Shown here: piece after piece, positions 8,196 through 14,851 of the stretch
How positions within the stretch are numbered: position 1 is the stretch's first letter
Layout: each line of letters starts with the position of its first letter
Assembly (NCBI GenBank): GCA_033762075.1
Contig: JANRLY010000039.1
Coordinates: 1-15,221, forward strand
Direction of reading: 5' to 3'
DNA from: VFKI01 sp033762075
GTDB taxonomy: Bacteria; Pseudomonadota; Gammaproteobacteria; DSM-16500
DNA length: 15,221 nt
The notes under the pieces: generated by a model
Told to the model about the DNA's origin: nothing
What the model saw: only the letters and a program-made list of their open reading frames with translations
Databases searched by the model: none
Position numbers and translations under genes: made by a program

Positions 8196-8287
8196 CGCTT
8201 AATTTTATCCTGTTCATTTTGGCAATGGCTCGCTCGCATCTTGCTCGCTGCGCTTTACTTGCCTACATGAACAGACAGCATTAAGCG
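8196..8287. repeat. nested hairpin repeat element, copy 1 (between pncC and recA)
   Basis: Outer arms CGCTTAAT (8196-8203) and ATTAAGCG (8280-8287) pair perfectly. Inside them CTGTTCAT (8210-8217) pairs with ATGAACAG (8267-8274), and then GGCAA (8221-8225) pairs with TTGCC (8259-8263). The central 46 nt (8221-8266) starts GGCAATGGCTCGCTCGC and matches positions 8816-8861 at 41 of 46 bases with no gaps, all differences being transitions. The outer arms share no sequence with copy 2. It sits upstream of recA, so part of it may overlap the recA promoter. I do not recognise the family. Confidence 0.8.
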
Positions 8288-8295
8288 AATGCTGT
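8275..8295 (-). terminator. small hairpin just after pncC; weak terminator or alternative fold
   Basis: ACAGCATT (8275-8282) pairs with AATGCTGT (8288-8295) around a 5-nt loop, 7 nt beyond the pncC stop. In the pncC transcript it is followed by CTGTTCATG, not a U-run, so intrinsic termination would be weak. It shares bases 8280-8287 with the outer arm of the larger nested hairpin, so the two structures cannot form together. Confidence 0.3.
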
Positions 8296-8301
8296 GTTAC
8301 G

Positions 8302-8781
8302 CTATTCTTCAACAAAAGCGAATAGATTTTCAAGGGCTGTGCGGATTGATTGTTCGCGAATCTGCTGACGAGACCCCGTGAAGTGTTTCAATTGTGTGCG
8401 TGTGCCGCGGATTTTGCAAGCCCAAGCAAACCAGACTGTGCCAATGGGTTTCTCGGGCGTGCCGCCATCGGGGCCTGCGATACCTGTGATGGCGATGCTC
8501 ATATTGCCATAGCTATTTTTTAATGCACCTTCTGCCATGGCGCGTGCCGTTTCTTCGCTCACAGCGCCGTATTGATTAATAATGGCTGGATCAATTTTTA
8601 AGCAATCAATTTTTGCTGAATTACTGTACGTCACAAAACCACGCTCAAACCAATCAGAGCTACCAGGAGTTGCGGTGATGGCGTATGCTAAACCGCCGCC
8701 AGTGCAAGATTCTGCAGTGACTAATTTGAAGTGGCATTCTTTGAGTCGTTGTCCAAGTTTTTCAGCGAGCTTCTCAAGCAT
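8302..8781 (-). CDS. pncC: nicotinamide-nucleotide amidohydrolase PncC (CinA C-terminal family)
   Basis: Deamidates nicotinamide mononucleotide to nicotinate mononucleotide and ammonia, recycling the NMN made by NAD-dependent DNA ligase back to NAD. The 159-aa product is the stand-alone CinA C-terminal domain with no N-terminal MoeA-like part. It carries TAESCTGGGLA (22-32) with candidate nucleophile Ser25, RGFVTYSNSAK (47-57) with Tyr52 and Lys57, and ITGIAGPDGGTPEKPIGTVW (98-117). ATG at 8781 is chosen because GAGGAG (8788-8793) lies 6 nt upstream and the family N-terminus begins here. The frame is open up to 8868, but that extension is only the translated hairpin element. Placement between mutS and recA is common in gammaproteobacteria. 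The gene is bracketed by two copies of the nested hairpin repeat; copy 2 ends 2 nt from its Shine-Dalgarno. Confidence 0.93.
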   Translation of the reverse strand: MLEKLAEKLGQRLKECHFKLVTAESCTGGGLAYAITATPGSSDWFERGFVTYSNSAKIDCLKIDPAIINQYGAVSEETARAMAEGALKNSYGNMSIAITGIAGPDGGTPEKPIGTVWFAWACKIRGTRTQLKHFTGSRQQIREQSIRTALENLFAFVEE

Positions 8782-8795
8782 AAGTGACTCCTCAA

Positions 8796-8878
8796 GTTTC
8801 TTCCATTGTTGTTCCGGCAATGGCTCGCTCGCGTCCCGCTCACTGCGCTTTATTTGCCTACACAACACTGGAAGAAAC
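8796..8878. repeat. nested hairpin repeat element, copy 2 (pncC leader, between pncC and mutS)
   Basis: Outer arms GTTTCTTCCA (8796-8805) and TGGAAGAAAC (8869-8878) pair perfectly over 10 bp. After one mismatch TGTTGT (8807-8812) pairs with ACAACA (8862-8867). After a 3x3 internal loop GGCAA (8816-8820) pairs with TTGCC (8854-8858). The core 8816-8861 is the same 46-nt segment as in copy 1 and has the same orientation. The arms differ from copy 1 but occupy the same structural positions. The element would form a strong hairpin in the pncC 5' leader, immediately before the ribosome binding site. Confidence 0.8.
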
Positions 8879-8881
8879 GCA

Positions 8882-8910
8882 TTTATTCAGCGGATTGCTC
8901 TCTGTACAAT
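8882..8910 (+). promoter_or_regulatory. possible mutS promoter
   Basis: TACAAT at 8905-8910 is a good -10 match. At 17-bp spacing the -35 position (8882-8887) reads TTTATT, a poor match. It lies between hairpin copy 2 and the mutS start, and a transcript would have a leader of about 25 nt. Weakly supported. Confidence 0.3.
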
Positions 8911-8940
8911 AACCGCAAACAAATAACTGGGCTCGACACT

Positions 8941-11499
8941 ATGACACATGATACGGAAACACTCAAACACACACCAATGATGCAGCAATATTTACGCACA
9001 AAAGCAGAATATCCTGACACATTATTATTTTATCGGATGGGAGATTTCTACGAATTATTTTATCAAGATGCAAAAAATGTCGCGCGGATTTTGGACATTA
9101 CTTTAACGGCGCGTGGTCAATCTGCGGGCCAACCAATTCCAATGGCGGGCGTCCCATATCATGCTGCAGAATCTTATATGGCAAGATTATTGCGCCAAGG
9201 ATTTTCAATTGCAGTGTGTGAACAAATGGGCGAAGCCACGGGAACAGGTCCCATGAAACGCGAAGTTGTGCGCATTCTCACGCCAGGCACAGTCAGTGAC
9301 GCTGCATTTCTTGAAGGTAATCGCGATAATTTACTCGCCTCGATTTATCAAGAGGGGAATGCTTTTGGGATTGCCACATTAGATATAGCGGGCGGACGTT
9401 TTCAATTATTACAAGTTGAGACTGTTGAAGCATTACAAAGTGAATTAGAACGATTACAACCCGCAGAACTTTTAATTTCTGAAGATATGCGTTTACCCTT
9501 TTCATGCAATGGGATTCGCAAGCGTGCACCGTTTGAATTTATTTTCGAAACCGCAGAGCGTTTATTAACGCAACAAATGCAAACCAAAGATTTAAGTGGA
9601 TTTGATTGTGCGGATATGCCGTTGGCATTATGTGCGGCAGGTGCTTTATTGCATTATGCAAAAGAAACACAGCGTGCCCATTTGCCGCACGTGCGTGCGA
9701 TTCGTGTTGAGCGACGTGAGGATAGCGTTATTTTAGATGCAGCAACGCGTAAAAATTTAGAATTACTGAATAATTTTTCTGGAGGGACTGAAAATACTTT
9801 AATTTCCATTTGGGATAAAACCATTACAGCGATGGGAAGTCGACTGCTTAAACGTTGGATCAGTCGACCACTGCGACATCATGAGACATTGCGTTTACGT
9901 CAACACACTGTCAAAGAATTTTTAAATGAACGACATTGGATGATGTTGCAAAAAACATTACAACCGGTGGAAGATCTCGAACGTATTCTGGCGCGTGTCG
10001 CTTTAAAAACTGCACGCCCACGTGATTTGACGGGATTACGACGTACGCTCGAAATTTTACCGACTTTACAACAGCAATTAAAAATATTTTCATCACCATT
10101 AGCAAAAAAACTATCGACATGGATTCATGAATTTCCAGATGAATTCACGCTTTTACAAAATGCGATTATTGAAAATCCACCCGTTGTGATTCGCGATGGT
10201 GGTGTGATTGCGGCAGGATTTGATGCAGAATTAGATGAGCTGCGTGCGCTCAGTGAAAATGCAGGTGAGTTTTTATTAGAACTCGAAGCGCGTGAAAAAG
10301 CGCGTACTGGATTGTCAACTTTAAAAGTCGGTTACAATCGTGTGCATGGTTTTTATATTGAAATAAGTCGATTACAAGCTGAGCTTGCACCGCCAGATTA
10401 TATTCGTCGACAAACATTAAAAAATGTAGAGCGTTTTATCAGTCCTGAATTAAAAGTCTTTGAAGAAAAAGCGTTAAGCAGTCGTGAAAAAGCACTCGCG
10501 CGGGAAAAATTATTATATGACAATTTGCTTGAGCGTATTTTGCGATCGTTAGCACCTTTACAAGCTTCTGCGGAAGGGTTGGCGGCATTAGATGTGTTAG
10601 TCAATTTTGCTGAGCGCGCAGATACATTAGCATTATCTTGTCCTGAATTAGTCGATGACATTGGTATTGAAATTCGCGGCGGTCGACATCCGGTTGTTGA
10701 ATCTGTTTTGACAAAACCATTTGTACCGAATGATGCATTATTAAATGCTGAACAACGCATGTTGATGATTACGGGCCCGAACATGGGTGGTAAATCAACT
10801 TACATGCGTCAAGTGGCTTTAATTGTTTTATTGGCGCATACCGGCAGTTTTGTGCCGGCGAATTCGACACGCATTGGTCCTATCGATCGTATTTTTACTC
10901 GCATTGGCGCAGCAGATGATTTAGCCAGTGGACGTTCAACTTTTATGGTTGAAATGACTGAAACCGCGGCCATTTTGCATCACGCGACAGAAAAAAGTTT
11001 AGTGCTTATGGATGAAATTGGTCGTGGTACCAGTACCTTTGATGGATTATCGCTTGCTTATGCGACAGCGCATTATTTAGCGCGTGATATTGGCGCGCTG
11101 ACTTTATTTGCGACACATTACTTTGAATTAACAACACTCGATCAAGAAATTAACACAATCAAAAATATTCATTTTGATGCGAGCAGTCAGGGCGACAATA
11201 TTGTTTTTCTGCATGCTGTAAAAGAGGGTCCAGCGAGTCAAAGTTATGGTATTCAGGTCGCGCAATTAGCGGGTGTGCCGCGAAAAGTGATTGAAGCTGC
11301 AAAAGAAAAATTGCACACACTTGAGCAACAGTCAGTTGCGCATGTAGATCGTCCTATTTTGAAACCTGTCAAACACACTGAGCATCCTGTGGTCTCTCGT
11401 CTCAATCAACTTAATCCTGATCATCTTTCACCGCGTGATGCGTTGGATTTGATTTTTGAGTTGAGAAGTTTGCTAAGCAGAGGGGTCGAGTATGCTTAG
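8941..11499 (+). CDS. mutS: DNA mismatch repair protein MutS
   Basis: MutS recognises base mismatches and small loops after replication and, through its ATPase, recruits MutL. The 852-aa protein is full length. The mismatch-binding domain opens HTPMMQQYLRTKAEYPDTLL with the Phe-x-Glu wedge Phe36/Glu38 in GDFYELFY, the same numbering as E. coli. Connector and lever domains follow, with a clamp around 430-540. The ATPase carries Walker A GPNMGGKS (612-619), Walker B LVLMDEIGRGTSTFDG (Asp691, Glu692) and the dimer-interface motif GPASQSYGIQVAQLAGVP. The start is ATG at 8941 by alignment with the family; upstream codons translate the hairpin repeat. The Shine-Dalgarno is weak (only GGG, about 9 nt upstream). 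The C-terminus reads LRSLLSRGVEYA; the last 27 nt overlap the convergent vapC reading frame, and the final residues look like an addition to the usual end. Confidence 0.98.
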   Translation: MTHDTETLKHTPMMQQYLRTKAEYPDTLLFYRMGDFYELFYQDAKNVARILDITLTARGQSAGQPIPMAGVPYHAAESYMARLLRQGFSIAVCEQMGEATGTGPMKREVVRILTPGTVSDAAFLEGNRDNLLASIYQEGNAFGIATLDIAGGRFQLLQVETVEALQSELERLQPAELLISEDMRLPFSCNGIRKRAPFEFIFETAERLLTQQMQTKDLSGFDCADMPLALCAAGALLHYAKETQRAHLPHVRAIRVERREDSVILDAATRKNLELLNNFSGGTENTLISIWDKTITAMGSRLLKRWISRPLRHHETLRLRQHTVKEFLNERHWMMLQKTLQPVEDLERILARVALKTARPRDLTGLRRTLEILPTLQQQLKIFSSPLAKKLSTWIHEFPDEFTLLQNAIIENPPVVIRDGGVIAAGFDAELDELRALSENAGEFLLELEAREKARTGLSTLKVGYNRVHGFYIEISRLQAELAPPDYIRRQTLKNVERFISPELKVFEEKALSSREKALAREKLLYDNLLERILRSLAPLQASAEGLAALDVLVNFAERADTLALSCPELVDDIGIEIRGGRHPVVESVLTKPFVPNDALLNAEQRMLMITGPNMGGKSTYMRQVALIVLLAHTGSFVPANSTRIGPIDRIFTRIGAADDLASGRSTFMVEMTETAAILHHATEKSLVLMDEIGRGTSTFDGLSLAYATAHYLARDIGALTLFATHYFELTTLDQEINTIKNIHFDASSQGDNIVFLHAVKEGPASQSYGIQVAQLAGVPRKVIEAAKEKLHTLEQQSVAHVDRPILKPVKHTEHPVVSRLNQLNPDHLSPRDALDLIFELRSLLSRGVEYA

Positions 11500-11880
11500 A
11501 GATTTAAAATATTTTCGATAAAAGCCACGGTCGCGCGTCAGCAATCTTTTGCCTTGTAGGCTGGCGTGCGCTCCAATGAGAAAATCTGCGATAACTCGTT
11601 CGCGTTTGCCGCCATTTAACCTATAGTGGTGCCATGCTTTTGCTGCTAATAGAGCAGATTCTTCTGACATCGCGGAAAACTCGATGGATAAGGTGTCCAT
11701 GCTTTGCTTGAATAATATTGGATTGGGGAAGGCGGTGGCTGTTTCTGCCCATACAATTTCACAGGCGTGTACTGCGCCTTCTTTTAGGCATTTGCGGAGC
11801 ATTTTACTTGAGGCGTGACCAAACTTAGGGTCTGCGCCAAAAATATCTAATAGAATGTTGGTATCAATCAGTGTGATCAC
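11473..11880 (-). CDS. vapC: VapC-type PIN-domain ribonuclease toxin
   Basis: Toxin of a type II toxin-antitoxin pair. PIN-domain VapC proteins are Mg-dependent endoribonucleases, usually cutting tRNA or rRNA, so that translation stops when the antitoxin is lost. The 135-aa product has the acidic active-site set: Asp6 in LIDTNILLD, Glu46 in VWAETAT, Asp99 in RVIADFLIGAHA and Asp117 in LLTRDRGFY. The start is GTG at 11880 with GAGG 5 nt upstream, and the frame overlaps the antitoxin 3' end by 17 nt, so translation is probably coupled. The 3' end runs 27 nt into the convergent mutS reading frame. All key residues are present, so the toxin appears intact. The RNA target cannot be told from sequence. 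Confidence 0.93.
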   Translation of the reverse strand: MITLIDTNILLDIFGADPKFGHASSKMLRKCLKEGAVHACEIVWAETATAFPNPILFKQSMDTLSIEFSAMSEESALLAAKAWHHYRLNGGKRERVIADFLIGAHASLQGKRLLTRDRGFYRKYFKSLSILDPSA

Positions 11881-12097
11881 GAGAGCCTCGAAGTTCAGTG
11901 ATTAAGTGATCAGTATGAAAAGGCTTTTTAAGGCACCCAAAGACGAGGCTGACCGGATCATCCGTCTCTGCCTTGGTCGCGATGAGTTTTCCGTTGTGTA
12001 TTTTGAAATCAAGAATGACGCCTTGACGAATGCCTAGTTTTTTACGAAGGGCTTGGGGAATCGTGACTTGGCCACGTTCTGCCACTTTAGCTTTCAT
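11864..12097 (-). CDS. vapB: AbrB/MazE-type antitoxin, VapC partner
   Basis: A 77-aa swapped-hairpin (SpoVT/AbrB) DNA-binding protein. The N-terminus MKAKVAERGQVTIPQALRKK is the classic signature (x-GQVTIPxxLRxxLG), continuing LGIRQGVILDFKIHNGKLI. The C-terminal 30 residues (DPVSLVFGCLKKPFHTDHLI and following) would wrap around and block VapC. Such antitoxins also repress their own operon, more strongly as a complex with the toxin. AGAGG lies 8 nt before the ATG at 12097. It is upstream of and overlapping vapC, the usual antitoxin-first order. A 20-bp perfect palindrome lies about 30 bp upstream and is the probable operator. Confidence 0.9.
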   Translation of the reverse strand: MKAKVAERGQVTIPQALRKKLGIRQGVILDFKIHNGKLIATKAETDDPVSLVFGCLKKPFHTDHLITELRGSRDHTD

Positions 12098-12111
12098 GAT
12101 GTCGTCCTCTT

Positions 12112-12146
12112 TATAGTATGAATTTTATAGTATGTATACATACTAT
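12112..12146 (-). promoter_or_regulatory. vapBC operator: palindrome plus extra half-site
   Basis: ATAGTATGTATACATACTAT (12127-12146) is a perfect 20-bp palindrome. Its half-site TATAGTATG (12126-12134) is repeated at 12112-12120, 14 bp nearer the antitoxin start. Arrays of this kind are the typical binding sites of toxin-antitoxin repressor complexes, and the position just upstream of vapB fits autoregulation. TATACT at 12150-12155 (minus strand) could be a -10, but no convincing -35 accompanies it. A further palindrome, CATAGGCCTATG, lies at 12159-12170. Confidence 0.65.
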
Positions 12147-12170
12147 TTAAGTATAGTCCATAGGCCTATG

Positions 12171-12474
12171 TTTTGCATCTTTTTTTTAAACTCTTAACTC
12201 CCAGGTGATTCTTCACGGTAAATAGTGCCGGGATCTAGAAACATATTATTGATGAAGAGTCTGAGAATTCAGCGCCACGGCCAATGAGGTGACTGCTAAT
12301 CTGAGCTGTGACTATTAGGGAGCGTCCTAACGCTTGCGAAGTTTGCCTCAGAATGCTTTTATCTAGGGTGCGCGGCTCGGATGTAGCTGTGGCTCTTAAG
12401 TGGTATTCTCTGGCCCCGACCTGTGTTACCATCCGCAAGTTTTTTGTACATAACAAGTGGGACGCATAAAGCCT
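12171..12474. other. intergenic region between vapB and galU, no recognisable gene
   Basis: About 300 bp with no convincing coding frame. Positions 12241-12420 are about half G+C by hand count, apparently richer than the AT-rich gaps elsewhere in the window. Small hairpins are visible, for example TTAGG (12315-12319) with CCTAA (12326-12330). TTGCGA (12334-12339) and TTATCT (12359-12364) could be a promoter with a long 19-bp spacer. The galU promoter must lie here. I recognise no tRNA, 4.5S, RNase P or tmRNA signature. Confidence 0.5.
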
Positions 12475-13347
12475 ATGAAAATCACCAAAGCGATTTTCCC
12501 TGTGGCAGGCTTGGGGACACGTTTTTTGCCGGCAACCAAGGCAAATCCCAAGGAAATGTTGCCGATTGTCGATAAACCCTTGATTCAATATGCCGTTGAA
12601 GAAGCCGTGGCGGCTGGAATCACGGAATTGATCTTTGTGACCAGTAGCAGTAAGCGGGCCATTGAGGATCACTTTGATTCTAATTTTGAGCTAGAGTCAG
12701 CCTTGATTGAGCGCGGCAAAACCGACCTTTTAGAAATTGTCCGCGATATTTTGCCTGATGGCGTTTCGTGCGCATATATTCGGCAAAAATCCCCGCAGGG
12801 ATTAGGCCACGCTGTTTTATGTGCTAAGCAACTGGTGATGAATGAACCTTTCGCTGTTTTGCTTGCCGATGATTTAATTGACGGCGGCCAAACGCCTTGT
12901 TTAAAACAAATGGTACAAGCTTACAATCAAATTCATGCGAGTGTCGTCGCAGTTCAATCCATCCCGAAATCAGAAACTAACCGCTATGGTATCGTTGACG
13001 TGCAAAATGCAAATGACACATTAATGGCTATGCGTGGCGTCATCGAAAAACCAGCGCCAGCACATGCGCCTTCTCAGTTGGGTGTTGTTGGGCGCTACAT
13101 TTTAACGCCAGGGATTTTTCAATTACTTGAAAAAACAGCGCAAGGTACTGGCGGTGAAATTCAACTGACTGATGCGATCGCTGCATTGCTTTCTATTGAA
13201 CCTGTGCATGCTTTTCGTTTCTCAGGTAAACGTTACGATTGCGGTAGCAAGCTCGGATATCTCGAAGCGACCATTGCCTATGCACTTAAACATCCCGAAC
13301 TCGCCGATGAATTTCGCGCGTCGTTACAGGAGTTTGTGCATGCGTGA
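12475..13347 (+). CDS. galU: UTP--glucose-1-phosphate uridylyltransferase
   Basis: Makes UDP-glucose from UTP and glucose-1-phosphate in the cytoplasm, the donor for envelope glycans and the substrate of Ugd. The 290-aa product has the nucleotidyltransferase signature GLGTRFLPATKANPKEMLP (12-30), VDKPLIQYAVEEA, the HAVLCAKQLV and LLADDLID region, VIEKP, VGRYIL, GGEIQLTDAI and the C-terminal YDCGSKLGYLEA. ATG at 12475 gives the normal family N-terminus. An in-frame GTG 18 nt upstream (12457) has no Shine-Dalgarno. The chosen ATG also has only a weak one (GGGA, about 12 nt away). First gene of a three-gene operon; its stop lies inside the start of the next gene. Confidence 0.95.
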   Translation: MKITKAIFPVAGLGTRFLPATKANPKEMLPIVDKPLIQYAVEEAVAAGITELIFVTSSSKRAIEDHFDSNFELESALIERGKTDLLEIVRDILPDGVSCAYIRQKSPQGLGHAVLCAKQLVMNEPFAVLLADDLIDGGQTPCLKQMVQAYNQIHASVVAVQSIPKSETNRYGIVDVQNANDTLMAMRGVIEKPAPAHAPSQLGVVGRYILTPGIFQLLEKTAQGTGGEIQLTDAIAALLSIEPVHAFRFSGKRYDCGSKLGYLEATIAYALKHPELADEFRASLQEFVHA

Positions 13348-14839
13348 TTTTTTGCGCCGACCTGTTGCGCTTTATGGTGTTGCAAGTTTTTTCAGTATTG
13401 TATTAACTCTCATCGCTGTGCAACGTACGTGGGTAATTAATCCAGATGGGATGTGTTATCTCCAAATGGCAGAAGCCATTTATCACGGGCTAGACATTTC
13501 AAAATTTGGTTGCGCTGAGGCTGGACCATTTTTTTCTATGGTGATGGCAAAAATCGCTCAATTTACCGGGGCGCCTTTTCTTGTTATTGGTAATACCTTG
13601 GACGGATTTTTTTCATTACTTTCCGTTTTATTTTTTATCGGTATTGTTCGTCAATTAACATCGGATCATCGCATTCAATGGCTAGCTGTTTTAGTCATTT
13701 TAATATCACACGAATTTAATGCGATTCGTTCTGACATTATTCGCGACCATGGATTCTGGGCGTTTTATTTGATCTCAATGTATTTATTTCTGCGTTACAT
13801 CTCTCTCGAGCAAAATCGAAAACGTATATTCACTGCATTGTCTTTAGGCGCGTCTCTTATCATCGCGGGATTATTTCGTGTTGAGGGGTTCGTATTTTTA
13901 ATGCTCGTGCCTTTTACGGTTTTAGTTTTACCTGAATCATTTTTCCAGCGTATCACTCGTTTCATTGAAATCAATTTACTGAGTATTATTGCGGGCATAT
14001 CATTATTTATATGGCTGTTGATGCACCCACACCACCACGCAATAGCTCGGCTACAACAATTGCATGACCATTTAATATATGGTTTTCCGATATTCATTGA
14101 TGCCTTCCAATCCACCGCAGATAGGCTCGCATTGCAAGTGTTGAGTGTTTACTCCGCACGTGACGCACAATTGATATTATTTTTGATGTTGGTCAGTTGG
14201 TATGTTGTTAGTGTGATTGTGAATTTAACATTAGTCTTTAGCGCGCTTGTTATGTACGCTTGGGTTAAAAAATTAGCGCAATGGAAGAAATCGCAGCATA
14301 TTGTTATTTGGGCGTATGTGTTAATCAATGTGTTGATTACCTTCGTGGTTTTAGCAGAAAATCTTTTTCTCGCGAAACGTTATTTACTTGCACTCTCCCT
14401 GACTTTAACAATCTGGGTGCCTTTTGCACTCAATGATGTATTGATCCGCTGGAAAAATCGTCGCGGTTTATTATTTTTGCTGGCTTTATTACTCATCTAC
14501 ACAGCCATGGGCGGTATTTGCCAATTTGGTGCAAATAAAAAATATGTTCGCCTTGCAGGCGATTGGGCTGCGCAACACGTCCCGAATCACGTTAAAATTT
14601 TTAGTAATGATTATCAGTTAATGTATTACAGTCATCACACTGATTATGATTTAAAGAGCGGTCTTGAATTTATTCAAGACGGCAAATGGCGAAATTATGA
14701 TTGGTTAATGTTACATGTGAATCATGATGCAGCTGACGCAGCGATTGTGACCCAAATCACCGAATCGCCAGTCAAAACATTTCATAATCATCGCAATGAT
14801 CAAATTCTCATTTATCACATTCACCATACAACGAATTGA
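13340..14839 (+). CDS. polytopic membrane protein, GT-C glycosyltransferase-like
   Basis: A 499-aa integral membrane protein with about ten or more hydrophobic segments (for example 9-29, 78-104, 113-124, 138-153, 164-198, 209-228, 277-305, 320-339, 347-363, 376-392) and a hydrophilic C-terminal domain (about 396-499). An acidic residue in the first external loop (NPDGMCYLQMAEAIYHG, Asp36), the RSDIIRDHGFWAFYL segment (130-144), AKRYLLALS near a late helix, and a tail of the type AAQHVPNHVKIFSNDYQLMYYS (410-431) all resemble GT-C enzymes that use polyprenyl-phosphate sugars (ArnT/PMT-like). Donor and acceptor are unknown. ATG at 13340 is chosen because AGGAG (13328-13332) lies 7 nt upstream; the frame stays open further upstream, but only inside galU. 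It overlaps galU by 8 nt and ends 12 nt before ugd, pointing to UDP-sugar-dependent envelope glycan synthesis. Confidence 0.8.
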   Translation: MRDFLRRPVALYGVASFFSIVLTLIAVQRTWVINPDGMCYLQMAEAIYHGLDISKFGCAEAGPFFSMVMAKIAQFTGAPFLVIGNTLDGFFSLLSVLFFIGIVRQLTSDHRIQWLAVLVILISHEFNAIRSDIIRDHGFWAFYLISMYLFLRYISLEQNRKRIFTALSLGASLIIAGLFRVEGFVFLMLVPFTVLVLPESFFQRITRFIEINLLSIIAGISLFIWLLMHPHHHAIARLQQLHDHLIYGFPIFIDAFQSTADRLALQVLSVYSARDAQLILFLMLVSWYVVSVIVNLTLVFSALVMYAWVKKLAQWKKSQHIVIWAYVLINVLITFVVLAENLFLAKRYLLALSLTLTIWVPFALNDVLIRWKNRRGLLFLLALLLIYTAMGGICQFGANKKYVRLAGDWAAQHVPNHVKIFSNDYQLMYYSHHTDYDLKSGLEFIQDGKWRNYDWLMLHVNHDAADAAIVTQITESPVKTFHNHRNDQILIYHIHHTTN

Positions 14840-14851
14840 GGAGCGCTCACT

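Noticed and set aside
8210..8274. CTGTTCAT / ATGAACAG as a LexA box
   Set aside because: The half-sites are about 50 nt apart, not 8, and form the arm of the nested hairpin.
8782..8868. Longer pncC start giving 188 residues
   Set aside because: The extra codons translate the hairpin repeat core. The ATG at 8781 has a strong Shine-Dalgarno and matches the family start.
8196..8878. CRISPR array or tRNA genes as an explanation of the repeats
   Set aside because: There are only two repeat units 550 bp apart with a gene between them, no spacers, no cloverleaf and no cas genes.
8582..8926. Plus-strand open frame of 114 codons antisense to pncC
   Set aside because: Its composition is that of an antisense frame of pncC continued through the repeat core; no independent support.
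8806..8940. 45-residue N-terminal extension of mutS
   Set aside because: It also runs through the hairpin repeat. MutS homologues start shortly before the HTPMMQQYL motif, as from 8941.
12235..12672. Minus-strand open frame of 145 codons across the galU start
   Set aside because: Half of it is antisense to galU, it has no recognisable domain and no plausible ribosome binding site.
13172..13339. Upstream extension of the membrane protein gene inside galU
   Set aside because: It overlaps the conserved galU 3' end in another frame; AGGAG 7 nt before the ATG at 13340 fixes the start.
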